A DNA stretch of 64,000 nucleotides from Bog-756 sp963745955 (lineage in GTDB: Bacteria; Actinomycetota; Acidimicrobiia; Acidimicrobiales; RAAP-2), in assembly GCA_963745955.1 (NCBI GenBank), contig CAVUZI010000007.1, positions 1-64,000 of the forward strand. The letters are read 5' to 3'. Shown here in pieces: positions 52,448 to 61,048 of this stretch (position 1 is its first letter; each line of letters starts with the position of its first letter). The translations under genes and the position numbers were made by a program. The notes under the pieces are model-generated. The model worked only from the letters and a program-made list of their open reading frames with translations, had not been told where the DNA came from and ran no database searches.

Positions 52448-54139
52448 GTGCCCACGGCCGACCTGAACGAGCCGACCGGTGCCCCGCCCGAAGCGCCGTC
52501 CCCGGTGACCGGGAGTCCCTGGTGGAAAGAGGCGGTCTTCTACCAGATCTACCCCCGGTCATTCGCCGATTCCGACGGCGACGGGATCGGGGACCTGGCC
52601 GGTATCCGGGCCCATCTTCCCGATCTCGCCTGGCTCGGGGTCGACGCCCTGTGGCTGTCCCCGTTCTACCGTTCGCCCATGGTCGACTTCGGGTACGACG
52701 TCAGCGACTACTGCGACGTCGACCCCACCTTCGGGACGCTGGACGACTTCGACCGGCTCATCGAGGATGCCCACTCCCTCGGGCTGCGGGTCATCATCGA
52801 CTGGGTGCCCAACCACACCTCGGACCAGCACCCCTGGTTCACCGACGCGCGATCGGGAGCCGGGAGCCGGCATCGCAATTGGTACGTGTGGCGCGACGCC
52901 CGTCCTGACGGAGCCCCACCCAATAACTGGGTGGCGGCATTCGATCTGTCCGCACCCACCTGGACCTTCGACGAGCCGTCCGGTCAGTGGTATCTCCACC
53001 TGTTCGATACCGGCCAACCCGACCTGAACTGGGACGAGCCCGACGTCGTGCGGGCCATGCACCACGTGCTGCGCTTCTGGCTCGATCGCGGTGTCGACGG
53101 ATTTCGGGCCGATGTGATCCATTGCATCGGCAAGGACCCGGAGCTTCCCGACGACCCGCCGCCGGTGGCGGGCATCCCCCACAGCGCGCTCAACGACGTG
53201 CCGGTGACCCACGAACGACTGCGGGACATCCGCAGGGTCATCGACTCCTACCCGGGCGATCGGCTCATGGTCGGCGAGGTCTACCTGCTGTCGACGGCGG
53301 CGATCGCCACCTACTACGGAGACGGCGACGAGCTCCAACTGTCCTTCAACTTCCCGCCCCTGTACGCGCGCTGGCAGGCGGACCGGTGGAGAGCGTGCAT
53401 CGAGCAGACCGTCGAGGCGCTGGATGCAAGAGATGCCTGGCCCAGCTGGGTGCTCTCCAACCACGACAACCCCCGCCATCGCACCCGCTACGACCGGGCC
53501 GCGGCCGGCGGGGGCGAGGACGGGCCCACCGCCGAGCGCCGCAGCGAGGCCAGGGCGAGGGCGGCCGCGGTGCTGCTCCTCACACTTCGGGGCACACCAT
53601 TCCTCTACCAGGGCGAGGAGCTCGGACTGCTCGACGCCACCATCCCGGCCGACCGCCGAGTCGACCCGGGCGGACGGGACGGCTGCCGGGCCCCCATCCC
53701 GTGGGACGGGACCAGCGTCCACGGCTGGCCGGTCGCCGGTGGCGATGGCGATGGCAGTGGCGGTGGCGGTGGCGGTGGTCCCTGGCTCCCGTTCCCGCCC
53801 GACCCGGCGCGGCGGAACCACGACGACCTCCATAGGGACGACACGTCCATCCTGCATCTCTACCGGCGCCTGATCGCCCTTCGTCACCGGGTGCCGGCAC
53901 TGTCGGTGGGCACCTTCGAGCTCTTGGACCTACCGGAAGGACTGCTCGGCTACCGCCGGGGACAGGGAGCCGACGAGTGGGCGGTCGTGATCAACTTCGG
54001 CGACGCCGCGGTCTCCATCGACGGCGCCACCGGACAGCTGGCCGGACGACGCGTGGAGGTGTCGAGCGACGGGGCGGGTGAGGGTCAGCCCTTCGACGGA
54101 CGGATCGGGCCCGATCAGGCAGTCGTCCTCGGTCGCTGA
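52448..54139 (+). CDS. GH13 alpha-glucosidase / oligo-1,6-glucosidase-like
   Basis: This 563-residue TIM-barrel glycosidase has WWKEAVFYQIYPRSFADSDGDGIGDLAGI at the N-terminus, VIIDWVPNHTSDQHPWF, the nucleophile D222 in GFRADVIH, acid/base E277 in MVGEVYLL, and D340 in LSNHDNPR. It acts on alpha-glucosides in the cytoplasm (no signal peptide). A glycine-rich insertion (GGDGDGSGGGGGGG, near residue 435) lies between the barrel and the C-terminal beta domain. GTG 52448 starts it. Confidence 0.9.
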   Translation: MPTADLNEPTGAPPEAPSPVTGSPWWKEAVFYQIYPRSFADSDGDGIGDLAGIRAHLPDLAWLGVDALWLSPFYRSPMVDFGYDVSDYCDVDPTFGTLDDFDRLIEDAHSLGLRVIIDWVPNHTSDQHPWFTDARSGAGSRHRNWYVWRDARPDGAPPNNWVAAFDLSAPTWTFDEPSGQWYLHLFDTGQPDLNWDEPDVVRAMHHVLRFWLDRGVDGFRADVIHCIGKDPELPDDPPPVAGIPHSALNDVPVTHERLRDIRRVIDSYPGDRLMVGEVYLLSTAAIATYYGDGDELQLSFNFPPLYARWQADRWRACIEQTVEALDARDAWPSWVLSNHDNPRHRTRYDRAAAGGGEDGPTAERRSEARARAAAVLLLTLRGTPFLYQGEELGLLDATIPADRRVDPGGRDGCRAPIPWDGTSVHGWPVAGGDGDGSGGGGGGGPWLPFPPDPARRNHDDLHRDDTSILHLYRRLIALRHRVPALSVGTFELLDLPEGLLGYRRGQGADEWAVVINFGDAAVSIDGATGQLAGRRVEVSSDGAGEGQPFDGRIGPDQAVVLGR

Positions 54140-54153
54140 CCGGACGACGGCCC

Positions 54154-54399
54154 CTACAGCCAGGTCTCGCGCCAGTGGTCCGGCGAACCCGCGTCGCCCA
54201 GAGCCATCGAGTGGGCGTCCTCGTGGCCGCTGCGCCTGATGCAGCAGACCAACGTGCCGAGCCATGGACCTCGATCGATGCAGTGGACGGCGCCGCAGCG
54301 ATGCCATTGCGGTGTCTCTGGCAACACCAGATCATCGAGATCGAAATCGGCGTCTGACCATTCACTGAGTTTCCGTACGTGATACGGGTCGATCGTCAC
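54154..54399 (-). CDS. Small Cys/His-rich protein (81 aa)
   Basis: This 81-residue protein begins TIDPYHVRKLSEWSDADFDLDDLVLPETPQW and continues with HRCGAVHCIDRGPWLGTLVCCIRRSGHEDAHSM, giving Cys/His pairs suited to metal binding. GTG 54399 has AGGAAAG upstream. The longer frame crosses the G-rich repeats and is not real. No family is recognised. It is convergent with GH13. Confidence 0.55.
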   Translation of the reverse strand: MTIDPYHVRKLSEWSDADFDLDDLVLPETPQWHRCGAVHCIDRGPWLGTLVCCIRRSGHEDAHSMALGDAGSPDHWRETWL

Positions 54400-54954
54400 A
54401 GTCTTTCCTGCCCCTTTTGTATGTCGGATCCCTCTACACAGTGATCGGTTTGAGTGGGCCGTAGCTGTAGCGACAATTGGGTTGCTGCACCCAGGTCGGG
54501 AAGGGCGGTGAGCCGGGGGCCGGGTCGTGAGCCGGGACGGGCGGGGTCGTGGGCCGGGGCCGGGGGCCGGGTCGTGGGCCGGGACGGGCCCGGTCGTGGG
54601 CCGGGACGGGCCCGGTCGTGGGCCGGGGCCGGGCGGGTCCACCCGATGACCCGCTCCGACGGTCATCATAGGCAGCGAGACAGCCCAACGTCTGTTGGGG
54701 TAGACCAGATGCGAACGGATGCGATCACGAGGAGTCCTCCCCTCCCGGCGGGTGTGGCGCCCCCGGCACGGGCGCCACGGCACGGTATCGGCCACCCCCT
54801 CGGGCCCGATCGTGGGTACAGGCAGCTGGATTGTTCAAACTTTCATAGCTCGGAACCGGTCGAAACGGGATGGAAATCCTGTTCACCGCCTCTATATGGA
54901 TCGGCACGCCTGATGATGATGTTCAATTTTCTTACATAGAGGTATCATGAGACC
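54400..54954. other. Intergenic region with G-rich tandem repeats
   Basis: No gene is seen. Positions about 54520-54640 hold four to five copies of a 22-nt unit (GGTCGTGGGCCGGGACGGGC) with G-runs that might form quadruplexes on the + strand. The right end carries the promoter of the XRE gene: TATCAT at 54943-54948, 6 nt before its ATG. Confidence 0.6.
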
Positions 54955-55965
54955 ATGAACGGCGAGCCGACCAAGGGCATCGAGGACATCGTGCGGCGGA
55001 ATGTGGCCGCCCTGAGGTCCAAGGCCAACTTGACCCAGCAGGGCCTGGCCGACGAGATGCTGCTCCGCGGCATCGCCTGGACCCGGGAGACGGTCGCCCA
55101 GGTGGAGACGACCAACCGCAGGCTCGGCTTCACCGAGGCCATCGTGGTGGCCGCGTGCCTCGATGTTCCCGTGGCCCGGCTCACCGCAACCGGAGCGGCC
55201 ACCGTGGCCGTGGGCGAGAGCGAGTGGACGGCGGCGTACCTCGGAGCCGCCATCGCCGGAACCACCGGCGACATCTTCCCCCCGGAGAGTTACGCCTCAC
55301 CCTCGGCCAGAACGCCGCAGCCACCCGAGGCCGCCGAACCCCCGGTGCGGGTGGCTGCCCCCGAAGAGGTACCGGACCGACGCCGTGGCCCGGGCGAGCG
55401 ACGGGTCGCCGCGGAGTCCGAATCCGACCAGCAGGGTCGCCGCGCAACGGACAGGCCGGTACCCCAGGCCCCGCAGAAGGCGGCCGAGCGCATCGAACGC
55501 CGGCTGAGGCTGCGGGTGACGGCCAGCGATGTCGACGCCACCGCCCAACAGCTCTGGTCACGGAGCCTCGACGCCGAGCGCGAACGACGGGTGTCCGACC
55601 GGCATGCGCTGACCGGAGGCTCGCTGAAGACGATCCGAGGTCACGTCTCACGCGATCTCGACCGGGAGATCGCCTACGAGATGGAACGGAGTCCGCAACG
55701 GGACGAGCCGCAGCCGACGCGGCCCGGAGCGATGAGCACGGACGAGGCGACGTGGGAAGCCACCCGGCTCAACATCGTGCTGGCCAACAAGGGCTACAGC
55801 GACAGTGACGTCACCAGGTGGTGGAATTTCACCCGGCACGCCGAGCTCGACGACCAGACCATCGCCGAGGCCTGGAAGGTCGGGGAGTACGCCGCGGTGA
55901 GCCGTCTGATCGAGTCGCTGCCCGACAAACACGGCACCGCCAACGCCGTCTTCTTCGAGGAGTAA
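54955..55965 (+). CDS. XRE-family HTH regulator with long C-terminal region
   Basis: The 336-residue protein has an N-terminal helix-turn-helix (RRNVAALRSKANLTQQGLADEMLLRGIAWTRETVAQVETTNRRLGFTEAIVVAACL), then a proline- and charge-rich linker (about 110-190), a helical segment and a C-terminal domain WEATRLNIVLANKGYSDSDVTRWWNF. A TATCAT box 6 nt before the ATG implies a leaderless mRNA. Targets are unknown; it precedes the GH3 operon on the same strand by 51 nt and may regulate it. Confidence 0.78.
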   Translation: MNGEPTKGIEDIVRRNVAALRSKANLTQQGLADEMLLRGIAWTRETVAQVETTNRRLGFTEAIVVAACLDVPVARLTATGAATVAVGESEWTAAYLGAAIAGTTGDIFPPESYASPSARTPQPPEAAEPPVRVAAPEEVPDRRRGPGERRVAAESESDQQGRRATDRPVPQAPQKAAERIERRLRLRVTASDVDATAQQLWSRSLDAERERRVSDRHALTGGSLKTIRGHVSRDLDREIAYEMERSPQRDEPQPTRPGAMSTDEATWEATRLNIVLANKGYSDSDVTRWWNFTRHAELDDQTIAEAWKVGEYAAVSRLIESLPDKHGTANAVFFEE

Positions 55966-56016
55966 GCCAAACCGGTCACGATTCGCACCGGGCCGCCGTC
56001 CTGTGAGAATGGGCGG

Positions 56017-58215
56017 ATGGACATCGAACGATCGAGCGACAGTGCGAACCGGACGGGACCGCGGGCCCGTGACATCGTGGCCGAGATGACCTCCGACGAG
56101 AAGCTCTGGTGCCTGGACGGCGATGCTCCTTTCTGGGCCGGCCTGACGTACCTCTCGGAGGCCGGCTACCACAAGAGCCCGTTCCGCGGCGCCGCGGTGG
56201 AGCGGCTCGGGCTGCAGGGTTTCTCCTTCTCCGACGGCCCACGCGGAGTGGTCGTCGACCAGGCGACCTGCTTCCCGGTCAGCATGGCCCGGGGCGCCAC
56301 CTGGGACGTCGACCTCGAGGAGCGCATCGGAGCCGCCGTCGGTGAGGAGCTGCGCGCCGTGGGCGCCGATCTCTACGGTGGGGTGTGCGTGAACGTCCTC
56401 CGGCATCCGGCGTGGGGACGGGCCCAGGAGACCTACGGGGAGGACCCGTACCACGTGGGTGAGATGGGCGCCGCCCTCACCCTGGGCGTGCAGCGCCACG
56501 CCATGGCCTGCGTCAAGCACCTCGCCTGCAACTCGATGGAGAATGCCCGCTTCACCGTGGACATCACCGTCGACGAGGCGGCCCTCCACGAGGTGTACCT
56601 CCCCCAATTCAGACGCATCGTCGGCGAGGGTGTGGCCGCGGTGATGAGTGCGTACAACAGCGTCAACGGCGAGTGGTGCGGCCAGAACCGTGCCTTGCTG
56701 ACCGACGTCCTCCGTGGCGAATGGGGATTCGAGGGCTTCGTGATCAGCGACTGGATACTCGGCCTCCGCGACGCGGGACGGTCACTGCACGCCGGTCTCG
56801 ACGTGGAGATGCCGTACCGGATGATCAGGGCCGGGCATCTCCGTGACGACCTCGACAGCGGCGAAGCCAGCTGGGACGAGGTCGACCAGGCCGTCGAGCG
56901 GGTGGTGGCGGCCCAGCTACGGTTCGCCGAACTCCTCCGGGAGCCGGCGCCGGGACGGGATGTGCTGGCCAACGAGGCCCATCGATCGCTGGCCCGGGAG
57001 GCGGCGGCAAAATCCGTCGTGCTCCTGCGGAACGAGCCGGTCGACGGAGTCCCGCTGCTGCCGTTGGAGCTCCCACCGGGTGGGTCGGTCGCCCTCATCG
57101 GCGCTCTGGCCGGCGCCGTCAACCTGGGTGACGGCGGATCGAGCGACGTCTGGGCCCCAGAGGTGGTGACGGTGGCAGCAGGGCTGGCTTCGGTGCTGCC
57201 CGCCGGTGCCGTCAACCTGGACGACGGATCCGACCTCGACACGGCCGCCGCGCTGGCCGCATCCTCCGACATCGCGGTGGTGGTCGTGGGCTACACCCGG
57301 GCCGACGAGGGTGAGTACATCGGTGAGTTCGCCACCGCGCACCTGGCCCACCTGTTCCCCGGTGACGACGACCCGGCGCTGGTCGAGCGGTTCAACGAGA
57401 GCATCGCCGACGAGCGTACGATCGAGGCCCCCGACCATGCCGCACCCAGCGCCGCGGCCGGCGGGTTCGCAGTGGGGGGTGACCGCAGTTCCCTGCACCT
57501 CCACGACCAGGATGTAGCCCTGATCCGGGCGGTGTCGGCAGCCAACCCGCGTACGGTGGTGGCCGTGGTGGCCGGCAGCGCGGTGGTGATCTCGGAGTGG
57601 GACGGCTCGGTCCCGGCCATCGTGCAGTCGTGGTACTCGGGAATGGAAGGGGGCCACGGGCTGGCCGACGTGCTGCTCGGAGCCGTCGACGCCTCCGGAC
57701 GTCTCCCGTTCTCGGTCCCCAGGCTGGCCTCGGATCTTCCGGCGTTCGACGCCGCAGCCGAGTCGTTCGTCTACGACGCCTGGCACGGGTACTGGTACCT
57801 GGACCGCAACGACACCGCTCCCGCCTATCCATTCGGCTTCGGACTCAGCTACACGACGTTCGCCCTCGTGTCGGCTGAAGCCGCGTCGGACGGTTCCGGG
57901 TTCCGGGTCCGAGCGTCCGTCAGGAATTCCGGTCCGCGTGCGGGCACCGATGTCATCCAGGTCTACGCCCGTCGCCGGGGATCGAACCGGCCGGCCCGCC
58001 TGGTGGGCTTCGCTCGCTTCGAGCTCGAGGCGGGAGAAGATGCCGCGCTCGACGTGGTCGTCGCCCCCGAGGCCCTGGCCGAGCGCGATGTCGATGCCCA
58101 TGCAATGGTGGTCCGTCCCGGCACCTATCTCGTCCGCGTGGCCCGCAGCGCAACCGACGACGGTATCGAGGTCGAGGTGCCCGTCGGCCGGCTCGACGGG
58201 GTCGTCCCTCCGTGA
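56017..58215 (+). CDS. GH3 beta-glucosidase-like enzyme
   Basis: This 732-residue family 3 glycoside hydrolase has an (alpha/beta)8 domain with FSFSDGPRGV, VCVNVLRHPAWGRAQETYGEDPYHVGEMG, CVKHLACNSMENAR and nucleophile Asp in FVISDWILGL. The alpha/beta sandwich has AAAKSVVLLRNE and a C-terminal fibronectin-like domain (GLSYTTFALVS ... VQVYARRRGS). It cleaves beta-linked sugars. No signal peptide is seen, so it is cytoplasmic. It overlaps the next gene by 4 bases, forming an operon of three. Confidence 0.92.
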   Translation: MDIERSSDSANRTGPRARDIVAEMTSDEKLWCLDGDAPFWAGLTYLSEAGYHKSPFRGAAVERLGLQGFSFSDGPRGVVVDQATCFPVSMARGATWDVDLEERIGAAVGEELRAVGADLYGGVCVNVLRHPAWGRAQETYGEDPYHVGEMGAALTLGVQRHAMACVKHLACNSMENARFTVDITVDEAALHEVYLPQFRRIVGEGVAAVMSAYNSVNGEWCGQNRALLTDVLRGEWGFEGFVISDWILGLRDAGRSLHAGLDVEMPYRMIRAGHLRDDLDSGEASWDEVDQAVERVVAAQLRFAELLREPAPGRDVLANEAHRSLAREAAAKSVVLLRNEPVDGVPLLPLELPPGGSVALIGALAGAVNLGDGGSSDVWAPEVVTVAAGLASVLPAGAVNLDDGSDLDTAAALAASSDIAVVVVGYTRADEGEYIGEFATAHLAHLFPGDDDPALVERFNESIADERTIEAPDHAAPSAAAGGFAVGGDRSSLHLHDQDVALIRAVSAANPRTVVAVVAGSAVVISEWDGSVPAIVQSWYSGMEGGHGLADVLLGAVDASGRLPFSVPRLASDLPAFDAAAESFVYDAWHGYWYLDRNDTAPAYPFGFGLSYTTFALVSAEAASDGSGFRVRASVRNSGPRAGTDVIQVYARRRGSNRPARLVGFARFELEAGEDAALDVVVAPEALAERDVDAHAMVVRPGTYLVRVARSATDDGIEVEVPVGRLDGVVPP

Positions 58216-58775
58216 GCGGTGCCGACCGGCCCGGGGCGGGAATGCCCGTGCTGGTCGTCGTCACCGGCGTTCCCGGGACCGGCAAGTCCACGGTGGCCGA
58301 GGTGGCGGCCGGCTTGTCCCAGGCGTCGGTGCTCGGTCATGACTGGGCCATGAGTGCGCTCCGCCCCTACCCCGGGCTGCAACGGGAGCTCGACGAGATG
58401 GAACCCGCGGGGCATCGAACCGTCGGCTGGGCCATCATGGCCGCCCTGGCCAGGGAGCAGCTGCGGAACGGTCGGTCGGTTGTTCTCGACGGTGTGGCCC
58501 GGGCGCCCGAGGTCGCCATGTGCCGGGAGGCGGCCCGAAGCGAATCGGGGCGCATGGTTGTGATCATCACCCGATGTTCGGATCGTGCCCTCCACCGGTC
58601 ACGGATCGAGGGCAGGCGACGGCTCATACCCGACTGGTACGAGCTGGACTGGGAGCACGTGGAGAAGGCACTCGCCCAGTGGGAGCCGCCGGATGGGGCC
58701 GACCTCTGCCTGGACGCGTCCGACCCGTGGCAGGGCAACGTCGCCCGGGTACGAGAGCTGCTCCGCTCGCCATGA
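58212..58775 (+). CDS. P-loop kinase (AAA_33 type)
   Basis: This 187-residue nucleotide-binding protein has VLVVVTGVPGTGKSTVAEVAA (Walker A) and VVLDGVARAPEVAMCREAAR (Walker B-like), with a lid region RSRIEGRRRLIPDWYELDWEHV. The family phosphorylates small molecules or nucleic-acid ends; the substrate is unknown. The start is GTG 58212; ATG 58242 is possible. It is coupled both to the GH3 gene and to the methyltransferase gene (ATGA overlaps), so a sugar substrate is conceivable. Confidence 0.83.
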   Translation: MSGADRPGAGMPVLVVVTGVPGTGKSTVAEVAAGLSQASVLGHDWAMSALRPYPGLQRELDEMEPAGHRTVGWAIMAALAREQLRNGRSVVLDGVARAPEVAMCREAARSESGRMVVIITRCSDRALHRSRIEGRRRLIPDWYELDWEHVEKALAQWEPPDGADLCLDASDPWQGNVARVRELLRSP

Positions 58776-59545
58776 CGACGCTCGACGGGTGGGATCCCGA
58801 GCAGTACAACCGGTTTGCCGCAGAGCGGGAGGAGCCCTTCTGGGATCTCGTCCGGCTGCTCGCCCCGGTCACGTCGGCCAGGCTCGCCGACCTCGGTTGT
58901 GGCGACGGACGGTTGACGTCCATGCTGCACACGAGCCTCGGTGCTGCGGAGACCGTCGGGGTGGACGCCTCTCCGGCGATGATCGCTTCGGCCGCCGCCC
59001 ATTCATCCGAGCACGTCTCGTTCGAGCTCGCCGATATCGGCACGTGGGGACGACCGGACGACTACGACATCGTCTTCGCCAACGCATCGCTCCAGTGGGT
59101 TCCCGACCACCGGAGCGTGCTCCGCTCCTGGACCGGGTCCCTCCGGCCGGGTGGCCAGCTCGCGGTCCAGGTCCCGGCCAACGCCGACCACCCCGCCCAT
59201 CTGGTGGCCGCCGAGGTGGCCGCCGAGCTTCTGGCCGAGCCCCCGCCTGACCCGGTGGCGCAGAACGTCCTGGCGCCCGAGGCGTATGCGGTGCTGCTCG
59301 ATGAGCTCGGATTCGCCCACCAGCAGGTTCGCCTGCAGGTCTATCTCCACCACCTGTCCTCGACCGCGGAGGTCGTCGAGTGGGTCAAGGGGACCACGCT
59401 GACCCGGTTCAAAGAGCCGCTCGGCCCCGAGGGATGGCAGCGCTTCGTCGACCTCTACCGGCAACGCCTGCTGGGCGTCCTCGGCGACCGGTCCCCCTAC
59501 GTCTACCCGTTCAAGCGCATCCTCATGTGGGCACGACGGCCGTGA
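58772..59545 (+). CDS. SAM methyltransferase, trans-aconitate 2-methyltransferase-like
   Basis: This 257-residue class I methyltransferase has WDPEQYNRFAAEREEPFWDLVRLL, SAM-binding LADLGCGDGRLTSMLHTSLGAAETVGVDASPAMI, DYDIVFANASLQWVPDHRSVLRSW and GGQLAVQVPAN, the order of Tam proteins, with a C-terminal YRQRLLGVLGD...YPFKRILMWARR. It would methylate a carboxylate such as trans-aconitate. ATG 58772 overlaps the kinase stop. It is the last gene of the GH3 operon. Confidence 0.87.
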   Translation: MTTLDGWDPEQYNRFAAEREEPFWDLVRLLAPVTSARLADLGCGDGRLTSMLHTSLGAAETVGVDASPAMIASAAAHSSEHVSFELADIGTWGRPDDYDIVFANASLQWVPDHRSVLRSWTGSLRPGGQLAVQVPANADHPAHLVAAEVAAELLAEPPPDPVAQNVLAPEAYAVLLDELGFAHQQVRLQVYLHHLSSTAEVVEWVKGTTLTRFKEPLGPEGWQRFVDLYRQRLLGVLGDRSPYVYPFKRILMWARRP

Positions 59546-59598
59546 CGTGGTCGCCACATGACCCGGGCCGGCGTGCACCCGCTGGTAGCGTGCGGCCG

Positions 59599-60966
59599 GT
59601 GCCGCCTCTCTCCCCATCCACCCGTCGGAGCCGGCCGGCGCCGGGGCGGCTTCCGGCGGTCTCGGTGGCCAAACGAGCGTTCCTCGCCGTGACCATGCTG
59701 CTTCCGCTGTTCGGTGTGGGGGTCACCATCGCCGCCCGACCCGCGGCGGCGACGACAGAGGAACAGGCCATCGTCGACTTCGCCGCTTCGCAAGCCGGTG
59801 CGCCCTACTGTTTCGGTGGAGGTGGTATCCACGGACCGAGCGCCTCCACCATCAGTCCCCCCAATCCCGGGTGTGGCGGTGGCGCCAAGGGCTACGACTG
59901 CATGAGCCTGGCTCAATATGCGGTGTACCAGGCGACGGGCATCACATTGCCCGCCAACGGCACGCAACTGGCCGGGGTCGGGACGTTCATCCCGCCGGGG
60001 AACCTTCACTACACCGCCGATCTGTTGCCGGGCGATGTGGTCTTCTGGGGTGGAACCATCGACCGATACAACCACTCGGGGATCTACGCCGGGAACGGGG
60101 AGGTCTGGGACGCGTTCGACAACGGCTATCCGGTGGCGGAGCACTCGTTCTCGTTTCTCGAACACAGCTACAACTACGACGGGGCCATCAGGTACTGGGG
60201 TAGCGCGCCACCGTCCCCGACCGGGCACGGCTACGACCTGGTCGGCTCCGACGGCGGGGTGTTCGTCTTCGGGGGCGGCTTCTACGGCTCGTTGCCCGGG
60301 CTCGGCATCGACGTGGACGACATCACCGGCATCGTGCCCACGGCCGCGGACGACGGGTACTGGCTGGTCGGGTCGGACGGCGGGGTGTTCGCCTTCAACG
60401 CCCCGTTCGTCAACTCGCTGCCGGGCGTCGGCGTCGGCGTCGACGACATCGCCGGCATCGTGCCCACCCGCGACGACCGGGGCTACTTTCTCGTGGGCCG
60501 GGACGGGGGCGTGTTCAGCTTCAACGCGCCGTTCGAGAACTCCCTGCCCGGGCTCGGGATCCACGTCGACGACATCGCCGGCATCGCCGCCACCGCCGAC
60601 GACCTCGGGTACTGGCTGGTGGGCTCGGACGGATCGGTCTACGCCTTCGGGGACGCCGGCTACTTCGGGAACGCCCCCGCCGGTGCGGTGGCCATCATGT
60701 CCACCCGTGACGGCGGCGGGTACTGGGTGGTCGGGGCCGACGGGGCGGTCAGCGCCTTCGGCGACGCCCGCTCCTACGGAGACCTCCCCTCCATCGGGGT
60801 GGCGGTGGACGACATCGTGGGCATCGTGGTCTCCCCCGACGGCCAGGGCTACAACCTGATCGGCAGCGACGGCGGGGTGTTCAGCTTCGGCGACGCCGAC
60901 AACCTGGGGTCGCTGCCCGGGCTCGGCGTCCACGTGGACGACGTGGTGGGGGCGGTCCCGACCTGA
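59599..60966 (+). CDS. Secreted NlpC/P60 peptidase with GYWLVGSDGG repeats
   Basis: The 455-residue protein has a signal peptide (AFLAVTMLLPLFGVGVTIAARPAAA), an NlpC/P60 domain with catalytic C101 in KGYDCMSLAQYAVYQ and H159 in YNHSGIYAG, and six repeats of about 43 residues. Each repeat contains GYxLVGSDGGVFxFG and LPGLGxxVDDIxGIxPT, likely forming a beta-propeller that binds the cell wall. It probably cuts peptidoglycan stem peptides. These repeats are frequent in Acidimicrobiia. GTG 59599 or 59665 may be the start. Confidence 0.87.
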   Translation: MPPLSPSTRRSRPAPGRLPAVSVAKRAFLAVTMLLPLFGVGVTIAARPAAATTEEQAIVDFAASQAGAPYCFGGGGIHGPSASTISPPNPGCGGGAKGYDCMSLAQYAVYQATGITLPANGTQLAGVGTFIPPGNLHYTADLLPGDVVFWGGTIDRYNHSGIYAGNGEVWDAFDNGYPVAEHSFSFLEHSYNYDGAIRYWGSAPPSPTGHGYDLVGSDGGVFVFGGGFYGSLPGLGIDVDDITGIVPTAADDGYWLVGSDGGVFAFNAPFVNSLPGVGVGVDDIAGIVPTRDDRGYFLVGRDGGVFSFNAPFENSLPGLGIHVDDIAGIAATADDLGYWLVGSDGSVYAFGDAGYFGNAPAGAVAIMSTRDGGGYWVVGADGAVSAFGDARSYGDLPSIGVAVDDIVGIVVSPDGQGYNLIGSDGGVFSFGDADNLGSLPGLGVHVDDVVGAVPT

Positions 60967-61017
60967 GCCGGGCCGGGTGGGATCGGGGCAGGTCCCGACC
61001 TGAGCCGGACCGGGTGG
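60954..61017. repeat. Direct repeat between convergent genes
   Basis: A 27-nt unit, GGTCCCGACCTGAGCCGG and the following 9 nt, occurs twice with a 37-nt period and one difference. The first copy contains the stop codon of the NlpC/P60 gene. Confidence 0.65.
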
Positions 61018-61048
61018 TGGGGGGGTCAGCCCGCCGGGTCGGGGCGAG

